21,697 nucleotides of DNA from an uncultured Actinoplanes sp. (GTDB lineage Bacteria; Actinomycetota; Actinomycetes; Mycobacteriales; Micromonosporaceae), in NCBI GenBank assembly GCA_934667465.1, contig CAKUMG010000011.1:1-21697 (forward strand). The letters run 5' to 3'. The translations under genes and the position numbers were made by a program. Positions 1-7,867 of the stretch are shown piece by piece. Under the pieces are notes generated by a model, which was not told the DNA's origin, did no database searches, and saw only the letters and a program-made list of their open reading frames with translations. The first letter of the stretch is position 1; each line of letters starts with the position of its first letter.

Positions 1-2803
1 GCGGGATCTCGGCCGGCCGCTGCGGCAGCCCCGGCAGGCCCGCCGCGGGCCTGGCCTCCGGCACCGGGACGTCCGGCATGTAGAGCGTGAACGTCGAGCC
101 CTCGCCCGGCCGGGACGCCACGACGATGGTGCCGCCGAGCAGCGCCGCGAACTCCCGGCTGATCGAGAGCCCGAGCCCGGTGCCGCCGTACTTGCGGCTG
201 GTGGTGCCGTCGGCCTGCTGGAACGCCTCGAAGATCAGGCTCAGCTTCTCGTCGGAGATCCCGATGCCGGTGTCGGTGACGGCGAACGCCACGACCTGGT
301 GGGCGGCGCTCAGCGTCGGCATGTCGAAGTCCGTGCCCTCGGGCGCCGGGAAGATGCTGAGCGTCACGGAACCGTGGTCGGTGAACTTGACCGCGTTGGA
401 GAGCAGGTTGCGCAGGATCTGCTGGAGCCGCTGCTCGTCGGTGACGATCGAGTCGCCCAGCCCCGGCGCCACCTCCACCCGGAACTCCAGGCCCTTCTCG
501 TCGGCCTGCGGGAGGAACGCCTGCTCCACATAGCTGCGCACGCCGTCGAAGTCGACCTGGTCGGGCTCGACGTCCATCCGGCCGGCCTCGATCTTGCTGA
601 GGTCGAGGATGTCGTCGATCAGCGACAGCAGGTCCGAGCCGGCGCTGTGGATGGTCCGGGCGAACTCGATCTGCTTCTCGCTGAGGTTCCGGTCGCTGTT
701 GTCGGCCAGCAGCCGGGCCAGCAGCAGCAGGGAGTTGAGCGGGGTACGCAGCTCGTGGCTCATGTTCGCCAGGAACTCCGTCTTGTAGGCCGAGGCGCGG
801 GAGAGCTGCTGCGCCTTCTCCTCCAGGCCCAGGCGGGCTAGCTCGATCTCCCTGTTCTTCGTCTCGATGTTGCCCTTCTGCTCGCTGAGCAGCTGCGCCT
901 TGTCCTCCAGCTCGGCGTTGGTGCGCTGCAGCTCGTTGGACTGGTCCTGCATCTCGCGGGCGAGCCGCTGCGACTGCGAGAGCAACTCCTCCGTACGCCG
1001 GTTGGCCTGAATGGTGTTGAGCGCGATCCCGATCGTCGCGACCAGCCGCTCGAGGAACGTCAGGTGCAGGCCCGAGAAGACCGCGACCGACGCGAACTCG
1101 ATCACGCCGAGCATCTCGCCCTCGAAGAGCACGGGCAGCACGACGAGGTCGTTGGGCGGCATGGACATCAGGCCCGAGCGCATCGTCAGCACGCCGTCGT
1201 GCGTCGCGCGCACCCGGATCGTCCGGCGCGAGACGGCTGCCTGGCCCACCAGCCCTTCGCCGGGGCCGAACGTGACCTCGTGGTTGCGGGCGACGTAGCC
1301 GTAGGAGGCGGCCAGCCGCAGGCGCATCACCGCTTCCTCGTTGTCCATCAGGAAGAACGCGCCGAGCTGCGCGTCGACCAGCGGCGTCACCTCGGTCATG
1401 ATCATGCGGCAGACCTCGCCGAGATCGCGCTGGCCCTGCAGCAGGCCGCCAATCCGGGCCAGGTTGGAGTCGAGCCAGCCCTGCTCGGCGTTGGCCTTGG
1501 TGGTCTCGCGCAGGGCCACGATCATCTGGTTGATGTTGTCCTTGAGCTCGGCGACCTCGCCCTGCGCCACGACGGCGACGCTCTGGGTCAGGTCACCGCG
1601 GGCCACGGCCGTGGACACCTCGGCGATCGCGCGCAGCTGGGTGGTCAGCGTCGAGGCGAGCTGGTTGACGTTGTCGGTCAGGTCGCGCCACGTACCGGAG
1701 ACGCCCTTGACCTCGGCCTGACCGCCCAGCTTGCCCTCGATGCCCACCTCGCGCGCCACGCGGGTGACCTCGCCGGCGAACGAGGACAGCTGGTCGACCA
1801 TCGTGTTGACGGTGTCCTTGAGCTCGAGGATCTCGCCGCGGGCGTCGACCGTGATCTTCTGCGACATGTCACCCCGGGCCACGGCGGTGGTGACCGAGGC
1901 GATGTTGCGGACCTGCGCGGTCAGGTTGGACGCCATGTAGTTGACGTTGTCGGTCAGGTCGCGCCAGGTGCCGGCCACGCCGCGCACCTGCGCCTGACCG
2001 CCCAGCTTGCCCTCCGAGCCCACCTCGCGCGCCACGCGCGTGACCTCGTCGGCGAACGACGACAGCTGGTCGACCATCGTGTTCACGGTCATCTTCAGCT
2101 CGAGGATCTCGCCCTGGGCGTCGACAGTGATCTTCTGCGACAGGTCGCCGCGGGAGATCGCGGTCGCCACCTGCGAGATCGACCGCACCTGGTGGGTCAG
2201 GTTGGAGGCCATGAGGTTCACCGAGTCAGTGAGGTCCTTCCAGGTGCCCGCGACGCCGCGCACGTCGGCCTGGCCGCCGAGCTCGCCCTCGGTGCCGACC
2301 TCGCGGGCCACCCGCGTCACCTCGTCGGCGAACGACGACAGCTGGTCCACCATCGTGTTGACCGTGCGGCCGATGCGCAGGAATTCACCCCGAAGGGGTC
2401 GCCCGTCCATCTCGAGCGCCATGTGCTGGGACAGGTCGCCGTCGGCCACCGCCACGATGACGCGGGAGATCTCCGTGGTCGGGCGGGCCAGGTCGTCGAT
2501 CAGCGAGTTCACCGAACGCACATGGTCGGACCACGCTCCGTCGAGGCCCTCGTCGTCGAGGCGCTCGGTCAGCCGGCCTTCGCGGCCGACCGTGCGGCTG
2601 ATCCGGCGTACGTCGAGGTTCTGCCGCTCCTGGAGCGACACCACCTCGTTGAATGCGTCGACCAGCTCACCGAACGTCCCGCTGCGCCGGGCGAGGCGTA
2701 CCTTGAGATCACCGCGACGGACCCGTCGCAGCGCGTCGGCAACCTCGCCGAGCAGAGCCGTTTCGTCGGTCACGCCGACACCGACCTCCTTGGCCGTAGT
2801 CAT
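1..2803 (-). CDS. Poly-HAMP cytoplasmic histidine kinase, partial (C-terminus off the left edge)
   Basis: The first 934 residues are visible and the frame stays open to the window edge. Order: a HAMP array from about residue 15 to 430, GAF at about 440-590, a coiled coil rich in E/Q/L at about 600-675, HisKA with the phospho-accepting His683 in [10 protein letters not shown], then HATPase_c with N box ([12 protein letters not shown]), G1 (DTGIGIS) and G2 ([11 protein letters not shown]). A Pro/Ala-rich linker follows, as in hybrid kinases that continue into receiver domains; that continuation is inference. There is no membrane segment before the first HAMP, so the kinase is probably soluble. 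The HAMP units recur with an exact 92-residue period, the arrangement of fungal group III (Nik1/Os-1) kinases. The ATG is preceded by AGGA about 5 nt upstream. The gene is divergent from the phosphatase at 2915. Its partner and stimulus cannot be read from the sequence. Confidence 0.93.
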   Translation of the reverse strand, partial: MTTAKEVGVGVTDETALLGEVADALRRVRRGDLKVRLARRSGTFGELVDAFNEVVSLQERQNLDVRRISRTVGREGRLTERLDDEGLDGAWSDHVRSVNSLIDDLARPTTEISRVIVAVADGDLSQHMALEMDGRPLRGEFLRIGRTVNTMVDQLSSFADEVTRVAREVGTEGELGGQADVRGVAGTWKDLTDSVNLMASNLTHQVRSISQVATAISRGDLSQKITVDAQGEILELKMTVNTMVDQLSSFADEVTRVAREVGSEGKLGGQAQVRGVAGTWRDLTDNVNYMASNLTAQVRNIASVTTAVARGDMSQKITVDARGEILELKDTVNTMVDQLSSFAGEVTRVAREVGIEGKLGGQAEVKGVSGTWRDLTDNVNQLASTLTTQLRAIAEVSTAVARGDLTQSVAVVAQGEVAELKDNINQMIVALRETTKANAEQGWLDSNLARIGGLLQGQRDLGEVCRMIMTEVTPLVDAQLGAFFLMDNEEAVMRLRLAASYGYVARNHEVTFGPGEGLVGQAAVSRRTIRVRATHDGVLTMRSGLMSMPPNDLVVLPVLFEGEMLGVIEFASVAVFSGLHLTFLERLVATIGIALNTIQANRRTEELLSQSQRLAREMQDQSNELQRTNAELEDKAQLLSEQKGNIETKNREIELARLGLEEKAQQLSRASAYKTEFLANMSHELRTPLNSLLLLARLLADNSDRNLSEKQIEFARTIHSAGSDLLSLIDDILDLSKIEAGRMDVEPDQVDFDGVRSYVEQAFLPQADEKGLEFRVEVAPGLGDSIVTDEQRLQQILRNLLSNAVKFTDHGSVTLSIFPAPEGTDFDMPTLSAAHQVVAFAVTDTGIGISDEKLSLIFEAFQQADGTTSRKYGGTGLGLSISREFAALLGGTIVVASRPGEGSTFTLYMPDVPVPEARPAAGLPGLPQRPAEIP
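1509..2612 (-). repeat. 276-bp coding tandem repeat (poly-HAMP units)
   Basis: The stretch encoding [10 protein letters not shown] recurs in register near 1785, 2061 and 2337, exactly 276 bp (92 codons) apart. A diverged fourth copy (NINQMIVAL) lies one period further left and weaker copies lie to the right. Each unit encodes a canonical HAMP (GDLSQKITV) alternating with a divergent one (EGKLGGQA...GTW+DLTDNVN). Confidence 0.88.
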
Positions 2804-2823
2804 GCTGTCCTCACTCGCTGTCC

Positions 2824-2872
2824 GACGCCGGGGCGTCCCATCATCCCTCGCCCGGCCGGGTTCTCGCGAGAA
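2824..2872. promoter_or_regulatory. Cluster of three palindromes in a divergent promoter region
   Basis: Between the two divergent starts (2804-2914) lie GACGCC-GG-GGCGTC (2824-2837), CCCGGCCGGG (2851-2860) and the perfect 12-mer TTCTCGCGAGAA (2861-2872). They could be operators shared by the kinase and the phosphatase gene. I cannot identify a regulator or a convincing -10/-35 pair. Confidence 0.4.
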
Positions 2873-2899
2873 GTGGCTTTGTACATCGGGGTGCTGACA

Positions 2900-2906
2900 G
2901 GAGAGG
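2900..2906 (+). promoter_or_regulatory. Ribosome binding site fixing the GTG start at 2915
   Basis: GGAGAGG lies 8 nt before GTG 2915. It excludes the in-frame GTG at 2891 and all more upstream starts of this very long open frame, whose upstream part is only the antisense of the kinase gene. Confidence 0.75.
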
Positions 2907-2914
2907 ATGCAGTC

Positions 2915-4933
2915 GTGCCGGTGGAGGTGGGTCAGACGACGAACGCTCTGGTGCGGCGTGTGCGCCTGCCCAACGACCGGCGGACCCCCGCGGCCGCCCG
3001 CGCCCTGGTCCGGTCCGTGCTCGAGGAGGCGGGCCTCGACGGGCTGGTCAACGAGGCGCTGCTGCTGACCACCGAGCTGTCCACCAACGCGGTCGTGCAC
3101 GCCGGCACCGAGCTCGACATCGAGGTCGCCGCCGACGAGGCCGGCCTCACGGTTACGGTCACCGACTTCGCTCCCGGCCCGGTCGAGGAGCTCGCCGTCG
3201 GGCCCCGCAACGACAAGACGGACATCGGCGAGGTGGCCGAGCGGGGTCGCGGGCTGCTGCTGGTCGACCACTTCGCCAGTCGCTGGGGCACCGTGCACGA
3301 GGGCACCGGCAAGGGGGTGTGGTTCCGCCTCGAGAGCCGACCGGGCGACCCGGTCGCGGCCACCGCGGCGCTGCCCGTGGCCGAGGGCGAGGCCACGCCC
3401 AGCGTCGGCGAGCTGACCACGCTGCTCCAGATCGACCCGGGGCGCACCACCGACGACGGCCTGGCCGACTTCGCCACCGAGCTGCTCGCCCGCCTGGCCC
3501 GGCTGACCGGCGCCAGCGGCGCGGTGGTCCGGCTCGACCGGGGCGAGAACGGCGGCCGGGGCCTGCTGGCCCGGCACGGGCGGGCACCGCGCGACGACGC
3601 GGCCACCATCCGGGTGCCGCTCTCGGTGCACAGGCCCTATTCGGGCGAGCTGGAGCTCGACGCCTCCCCCGACGGCTACGCCCAGCCGCTCGCCGTGATC
3701 GTCGCCGAGCGCCTCTCCCTGCACCTGGAGAACGACCGCCTGCGCCGCGCCGACCTGCGGCGGCAGACCTGGCTCACGTTCCTGGCCGAGGCGAGCGAGC
3801 TGCTCGCGCAGAGCCTCGACGTCAACCTCACGATGGCCCTGATCCCCCAGCTCGTGGTGCCCCGGTTGGGCCAGTGGTGCGCGGTGCACACCACCGACGC
3901 CTGGGGCCGCCTGCAGCTCTCGGCCGCCACGCACGCCGACGAGTCGGCCATCTCCCAGCTCTACGGCACGCTGTCCGAGACCGGCCCCGACTCGATCCTG
4001 TCCCGGCTCGAGGAGGCCTCGCGGCTCGGCCAGCAGGTCATGTTCGGCACGCCGTCCGAGGGCTTCGCGGTGCCGCTGGTCGCCCGGGGCCAGCGGCTCG
4101 GCACGCTTGCTGTGGGCCGCCACCCGCGGCACCGGCACGACGCCGACGAGGTCGCGGTGCTCGAGGACGTCGCCCGGCGCGCCGCGCTCGCCATCGACAA
4201 CGCGCGCATCCACGACGAGCGGCACAAGGTCGCGCGTACGCTGCAGGCCTCGCTCCTGCCCCCGGCCCTGCCGCACGTCGACGGCGTCGGGTTCGCCGCC
4301 GAATACGTCCCGACCGGCTCCGAGGTGGGCGGCGACTTCTACGACGTCGTCCCGTCCGGCGACGGCTGGCTGGTCGTGGTCGGCGACGTCTCCGGCAAGG
4401 GTGTCCAGGCTGCCACCGTGACGGGCCTGGTTCGCGACGTCATCCGGATCCTGGTCGACGACGGCAAGCCGATGACCGAGATCCTCTGCCGGGTCAACCG
4501 CACCCTGGTCCAGCGTGGCGGCGGCCGCTACTGCACCCTCGCGATGGCCTCGGTCACCCGCGACGGCGACGACCTGCAGGTCTGCCTCCACCTGGCCGGC
4601 CACGACCGCGCGGTCCTGGTGCGGGCCGACGGGCGCACGTCCTTCGTCGGCGAGGGCGGCACCGCCCTGGGCCTGCTGGAGAGCATCACCTCCCCCGACG
4701 CCGCGGTGACCCTGCGCCCCGGCGACTCGCTGATCTTCTACACCGACGGTGTGACCGAGCGGCGGCGCGGGCGCGAGCTCTTCGGCACCACCCGGCTGCG
4801 CCAGGCCGCCGAGCCCCTGGCCGGCTATCCGGCGGACGTGATGGCGGCCCGGCTGCGGTCCACGACGATCAACTTCTCGGTCGAGGAGCCGCGGGACGAC
4901 ATCGCGATCCTGGTGCTGCGCAACGACGCCTGA
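2915..4933 (+). CDS. RsbW-like ATPase / GAF / SpoIIE-type PP2C phosphatase fusion
   Basis: 672 aa. Residues about 10-145 form an anti-sigma-factor-kinase-type HATPase: the N box is TTELSTNAVVHA (Asn58), followed by a degenerate TDFAPGP and RGRGLLLVD. Residues about 165-275 are a weak GAF-like segment. Residues about 285-435 are a clearer GAF domain ending in LAIDNARI. Residues about 440-672 are a SpoIIE/RsbU phosphatase with TLQASLLPP, GGDFYD (472-477), GDVSGKG (490-496), FYTDGVTER and a terminal EPRDDIAILVL. Such proteins dephosphorylate anti-sigma antagonists, and the N-terminal domain resembles the kinase that phosphorylates them, so one chain may carry both opposing activities (inference). 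No membrane segments are seen. The gene is divergent from the poly-HAMP kinase, suggesting a joint pathway. The domain call is firm; the partner proteins are unknown. Confidence 0.92.
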   Translation: MPVEVGQTTNALVRRVRLPNDRRTPAAARALVRSVLEEAGLDGLVNEALLLTTELSTNAVVHAGTELDIEVAADEAGLTVTVTDFAPGPVEELAVGPRNDKTDIGEVAERGRGLLLVDHFASRWGTVHEGTGKGVWFRLESRPGDPVAATAALPVAEGEATPSVGELTTLLQIDPGRTTDDGLADFATELLARLARLTGASGAVVRLDRGENGGRGLLARHGRAPRDDAATIRVPLSVHRPYSGELELDASPDGYAQPLAVIVAERLSLHLENDRLRRADLRRQTWLTFLAEASELLAQSLDVNLTMALIPQLVVPRLGQWCAVHTTDAWGRLQLSAATHADESAISQLYGTLSETGPDSILSRLEEASRLGQQVMFGTPSEGFAVPLVARGQRLGTLAVGRHPRHRHDADEVAVLEDVARRAALAIDNARIHDERHKVARTLQASLLPPALPHVDGVGFAAEYVPTGSEVGGDFYDVVPSGDGWLVVVGDVSGKGVQAATVTGLVRDVIRILVDDGKPMTEILCRVNRTLVQRGGGRYCTLAMASVTRDGDDLQVCLHLAGHDRAVLVRADGRTSFVGEGGTALGLLESITSPDAAVTLRPGDSLIFYTDGVTERRRGRELFGTTRLRQAAEPLAGYPADVMAARLRSTTINFSVEEPRDDIAILVLRNDA

Positions 4934-4955
4934 TCACCCGTTCGGGTTCGCGTTC

Positions 4956-4986
4956 GGCCTCCCGAGGCCTTCCGGGCGGGCCTTTT
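4956..4986 (+). terminator. Possible terminator after the phosphatase gene
   Basis: Two alternative short stems share the AGGCC at 4965-4969: GGCCT-cccg-AGGCC (4956-4969), or AGGCC with GGCCT at 4979-4983. The second runs into TTTT. The stems are short, so this is tentative. Confidence 0.4.
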
Positions 4987-5001
4987 GTCCGTTTGCGCGG
5001 G

Positions 5002-5017
5002 TCCGCGATTTCTGTCG
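5002..5017 (+). promoter_or_regulatory. Upstream box shared with the paralogue at 5858
   Basis: TCCGCgaTTTctGTCG starts 39 nt before ATG 5041. A near-identical TCCGCccTTTtaGTCG (5818-5833) starts 40 nt before GTG 5858. Its position suits a core promoter or operator retained after duplication. Function is inferred only from conservation of sequence and spacing. Confidence 0.35.
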
Positions 5018-5040
5018 TACCCCGGTGCCAGGGTGGCTGC

Positions 5041-5619
5041 ATGGATTCGACGGCGAAGACGCAGTACTACACGGCGACCAGCATCGACGGCTACATCGCC
5101 GACTCGGACAACTCGCTCGGCTGGCTCTTCGAGGTCGAGCAGGAGGAGCGCGACGAGGCCAACCCGTTCGGCGCCTTCTTCGCGGAGGTCGGGGCGTTCG
5201 CAATGGGTTCGACGACCTACGAGTGGGTGCTGGAGCACGAGGGCCTGCTCGACGACCCGCAGAAATGGAAATCGTTCTACGGCGACGTGCCGGCGTGGGT
5301 GTTCACCCATCGCGAGCTGCCGGCCATCCCGGGGGCGGCGCTGACCTTCGTGCGTGGGGACGTCCGCCCGGTCCACGAGGCCATGACCGCGGCCGCCGCG
5401 GGGCGCAACATCTGGGTCGTGGGCGGGGGTGAGCTGGCGGGGGCCTTCGCCGACGCGGGGCTGCTCGACGAGCTGATCCTGGGGGTGGCGCCGGTGACGC
5501 TCGGGGCGGGGGCGCCGCTGCTGCCCCGGCGGCTGACGGCCGCGCGGCTCGGGCTGACGGGGGTCGAGCAGGTGGGCCAGTTCGCCTACCTGCGGTATGC
5601 GGTGTCGGCTCCGGCCTGA
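5041..5619 (+). CDS. Dihydrofolate reductase / RibD C-terminal-fold protein, copy 1
   Basis: 192 aa, a single RibD_C/DHFR-like domain. The N-terminal TATSIDGYIAD is the family's signature first strand and loop. GSTTYEWVL, WVFTHRELP and the Gly-rich NIWVVGGGELAGAF (the nucleotide-binding part in this fold) follow, then APVTLGAGAPLLP near the end. The family includes NADPH-dependent reductases, but many members are uncharacterised and the substrate cannot be named; no folate or riboflavin gene is nearby. The ATG follows AGGGTGG with a short spacer. It is a clear paralogue of the next gene (roughly 60-65% identity by eye). Confidence 0.9.
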   Translation: MDSTAKTQYYTATSIDGYIADSDNSLGWLFEVEQEERDEANPFGAFFAEVGAFAMGSTTYEWVLEHEGLLDDPQKWKSFYGDVPAWVFTHRELPAIPGAALTFVRGDVRPVHEAMTAAAAGRNIWVVGGGELAGAFADAGLLDELILGVAPVTLGAGAPLLPRRLTAARLGLTGVEQVGQFAYLRYAVSAPA

Positions 5620-5673
5620 CCCGTCCCGCTCGGAGGGGCGCTCAGGCTCGCTTGGAGCCTGTGATCAAGTGCC

Positions 5674-5760
5674 GGGGCGGGGTGCTGACGCCGGCTGGGG
5701 GCGGGGTGCCGGCGCCGACTTGGGGCGGGGTGCCGGCGGGGAGTGGGCGGGTGCCAGCGC
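5674..5760 (+). repeat. G-rich ~24-bp imperfect tandem repeat between the two DHFR-fold genes
   Basis: The core GGGGCGGGGTG occurs at 5674, 5698 and 5722, exactly 24 bp apart. A degenerate fourth copy (GTGGGCGGGTGCC) starts near 5743. Several runs of four G on the plus strand give it G-quadruplex potential. It lies in the 5620-5857 gap, and I see no credible gene in that gap. Confidence 0.75.
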
Positions 5761-5857
5761 GCTTCCGGGCGCCCGTCGTCGGGCGGCGGCGGGGAGTGGG
5801 CGCCCATCTCTGCCCGATCCGCCCTTTTAGTCGGCAAGGTCGTGGCATGGTGTTGTC

Positions 5858-6493
5858 GTGGCGATGACTCAGTACTACACCGCGACCAGCATCGACGGCT
5901 TCACCGCCGACTCGGACGACTCGCTCGAGTGGCTGTTCGAGGTCGAGGAGGGGACGGACAACCCGTTCGGGGCGTTCTTCTCCAACATCGGGGCGTTCTG
6001 CATGGGCGCCACCACCTACGAGTGGGTGCTCCGCAACGACAACGTGCTCGAGGAGCCGGAGAACTGGCACGAGATGTACGGCGACGTCCCGTGCTGGGTC
6101 TTCACCCACCGGGAACTCCCCCTCGTCCCGGACGCCAACATCTTCATGGTCAGCGGCGACGTCCGCCGCGTCCACGAAGCGATGACGGTGGCCGCCCAGG
6201 GCCGCAACGTCTGGCTCGCCGGCGGCGGCGACCTGGTCGCGGAGTTCGCCGACGCGGGCCTCCTCGACGAGATCATCCTCGCCGTGGCCCCGGTCATGCT
6301 CGGCGTCGGCACCCGCCTGCTCCCCCGCCGCCTCACCGCCCAGCAACTGGCCCTGACCCACGTCTCCCAGATGGGCCAGTTCGCCTACCTCACCTACGCC
6401 GTGGGCAACCTCGCCAAGCTGGGCCGCCACCTGGCCGCCGACGCCCTGACCCGCCCCACGGGCATCATCGACCCAGCCATCACCCGCGCCTGA
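5858..6493 (+). CDS. Dihydrofolate reductase / RibD C-terminal-fold protein, copy 2
   Basis: 211 aa, the same domain as the preceding gene: TATSIDGFTAD at the N-terminus, GATTYEWVL, CWVFTHRELP, NVWLAGGGDLVAEF, and APVMLGVGTRLLP. It carries about 24 extra C-terminal residues (LAKLGRHLAAD...) absent from copy 1. The start is GTG 5858, with ATG 5864 as alternative. The GTG is preferred because a box shared with copy 1 lies at the same distance (39-40 nt) upstream. The ribosome binding site is weak. A 238-bp gap separates it from copy 1, so it probably has its own promoter. It is convergent with the FAD oxidase gene, 46 bp away. The substrate is unknown. Confidence 0.9.
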   Translation: MAMTQYYTATSIDGFTADSDDSLEWLFEVEEGTDNPFGAFFSNIGAFCMGATTYEWVLRNDNVLEEPENWHEMYGDVPCWVFTHRELPLVPDANIFMVSGDVRRVHEAMTVAAQGRNVWLAGGGDLVAEFADAGLLDEIILAVAPVMLGVGTRLLPRRLTAQQLALTHVSQMGQFAYLTYAVGNLAKLGRHLAADALTRPTGIIDPAITRA

Positions 6494-6539
6494 CCCGCCG
6501 AGTCGGCCCCACGAGGCCACCCCGGCGGTCTCGAAGCCC

Positions 6540-7721
6540 TCAGAACAGGTCTTGCCGTTTCGCCATGTCGATGCGGGCACTGATCGCGGGTGGCGCCGTC
6601 ACGGCGACGCACCGCCCATCACGCGCCAGCAACACCCCGCGCAGCGCGTCGAGGATGCGCTCCACCCGGTGCGGCATCATCGTCCCCGGCAACACGGCAT
6701 GCATGGCGCCACGACCGGCGGCGCCCCTGACGGGCACCGGAATGCCTGTCGCGTCGCTGAGGGCATAGACCGCGGCCTGCAACGCCTCGATCGGGGCTGT
6801 GAGCCGCAGCCCGACATCTCCCTCGTCGAACGGGTAGCGGCCCCACCAGGGCGGCGACGTCGCGCTGACGGAGGCCGACCCGCTCAGCGCCTTGGCCAGC
6901 TTCTCGGCCCGCCGCGTGGCCCCGGCCGGATCACCCTCCACCAGCACCGCCAGCGCGCCCGCGGGATGGGCCGGCGGCGACGCGGGCGTCGGCAGATCGA
7001 GCTCGACAGCGCTCGCGCGCACCCCCTGGGCCTCGATCTCGCCGATCAGCGCGGGCACCTCGCGGGGCAGCGAGACCGGGATCGTCACCCAGCGGCGCGC
7101 GGGCGGCAGGGGCTCGAGCCGGACGGTGGCGGAGAGCAGCACGCCGTCGATCTCCGCGATCCCGGGGCGGCCCTCCTCGCCGTCGGACTCGGCGCGCTCG
7201 CCGTCCGCGGAGACGTAGTCGACCTTCACGATCTGGGCCGCGGGGGTGCCGTAGCGGTGGCGCAGCGGGCCCGACTCATTGAGCGCGAGCATCCCGCCGA
7301 GGGTGGCCGTGGGCGAGGGCGGGTCGACCGGGACCCGGAGGCCACGCAGGGCGAGCGCCGCCCGCACGGCCCGGATCGGCGTGCCCACCCCGATCTCCGC
7401 GGTGCCCGCCTCGGCGTCGTGATGCCAGATGCCGTCCAGGCGGCGGGTGTCCATCAGCAGGTCGACGCCGGGCGGCGGGCCGCCCCAATCGATCTTGGAG
7501 CCGGACCCGCGGGGGACCACCGCGAGGCCGCGCTCGGCCGCCAGCGCCATGACCTCGGCGACAGCCCGGGCGGTCGCCGGCGTGGCGACGAAGCTGGCGC
7601 GCCGGCCCGCGACCACGTCGAAGGGCTGAGCCTTGCGGGCGAAGTCGGGACCGCAGATGTCGATCAGGGCGCGGAGCAGCGGCTCACGCGCGGGCAGGCC
7701 GGGCCGCGTCGGATCCATCAC
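6540..7721 (-). CDS. glcE: FAD-binding oxidase, glycolate oxidase subunit GlcE-like (orphan)
   Basis: 393 aa. Residues about 35-175 are an FAD_binding_4 (PCMH-type) domain: VATPATARAVAEVM, then VVPRGSGSKIDWG, the pyrophosphate-binding loop typical of GlcE, then PSPTATLGGMLALN. The C-terminal half matches the GlcE/oxidase fold loosely (PPWWGRYPF, MPHRVERILDALR). In the known complex GlcE works with GlcD (catalytic flavoprotein) and GlcF (iron-sulfur) to oxidise glycolate to glyoxylate. Neither is in this window, so the partner is elsewhere or the substrate differs. The start is GTG 7721 or the next codon, ATG 7718. A GGGGGAGG lies unusually close, so the start is uncertain by a codon. The gene is divergent from oligopeptidase B. 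Confidence 0.82.
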   Translation of the reverse strand: MMDPTRPGLPAREPLLRALIDICGPDFARKAQPFDVVAGRRASFVATPATARAVAEVMALAAERGLAVVPRGSGSKIDWGGPPPGVDLLMDTRRLDGIWHHDAEAGTAEIGVGTPIRAVRAALALRGLRVPVDPPSPTATLGGMLALNESGPLRHRYGTPAAQIVKVDYVSADGERAESDGEEGRPGIAEIDGVLLSATVRLEPLPPARRWVTIPVSLPREVPALIGEIEAQGVRASAVELDLPTPASPPAHPAGALAVLVEGDPAGATRRAEKLAKALSGSASVSATSPPWWGRYPFDEGDVGLRLTAPIEALQAAVYALSDATGIPVPVRGAAGRGAMHAVLPGTMMPHRVERILDALRGVLLARDGRCVAVTAPPAISARIDMAKRQDLF

Positions 7722-7803
7722 CCTCCCCCGTCAACCGGAGATCTCGGCACTCGCGTCGATCCCCGGGCGTCGCTGTCAGCCGGAGATCGTCCACTCTGCA
7801 CAT

Positions 7804-7817
7804 CGTACACATGTTCT
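7804..7817. promoter_or_regulatory. Possible LexA/SOS-like box between divergent genes
   Basis: GTAC-ACAT-GTTC (7805-7816) differs by one base from the actinobacterial SOS box core GAAC-N4-GTTC. It lies 51 nt upstream of the oligopeptidase B start and 84 nt upstream of the glcE-like start. One mismatch in a short core is weak support. Confidence 0.22.
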
Positions 7818-7867
7818 AATCCACCGGGGAGACCCGAGGAGCAGTACGCCCGGTAACGTGATGACTC

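Noticed and set aside
1064..2914. Long plus-strand open frame upstream of the phosphatase
   Set aside because: It is the antisense of the poly-HAMP kinase. The encoded peptide is low-complexity His/Asp/Arg-rich, and the real gene starts at GTG 2915 behind a ribosome binding site.
3319..5040. Open frame in another phase through the phosphatase, joining the first DHFR-fold gene
   Set aside because: Arg/Ala/Pro-rich shadow caused by high GC; the true DHFR-fold protein starts at ATG 5041.
6495..6528. CCGCCG...CGGCGG between convergent copy-2 DHFR-fold and glcE-like genes as terminator
   Set aside because: Only a 6-bp stem with a 22-nt interior and no T-run; too weak to annotate.
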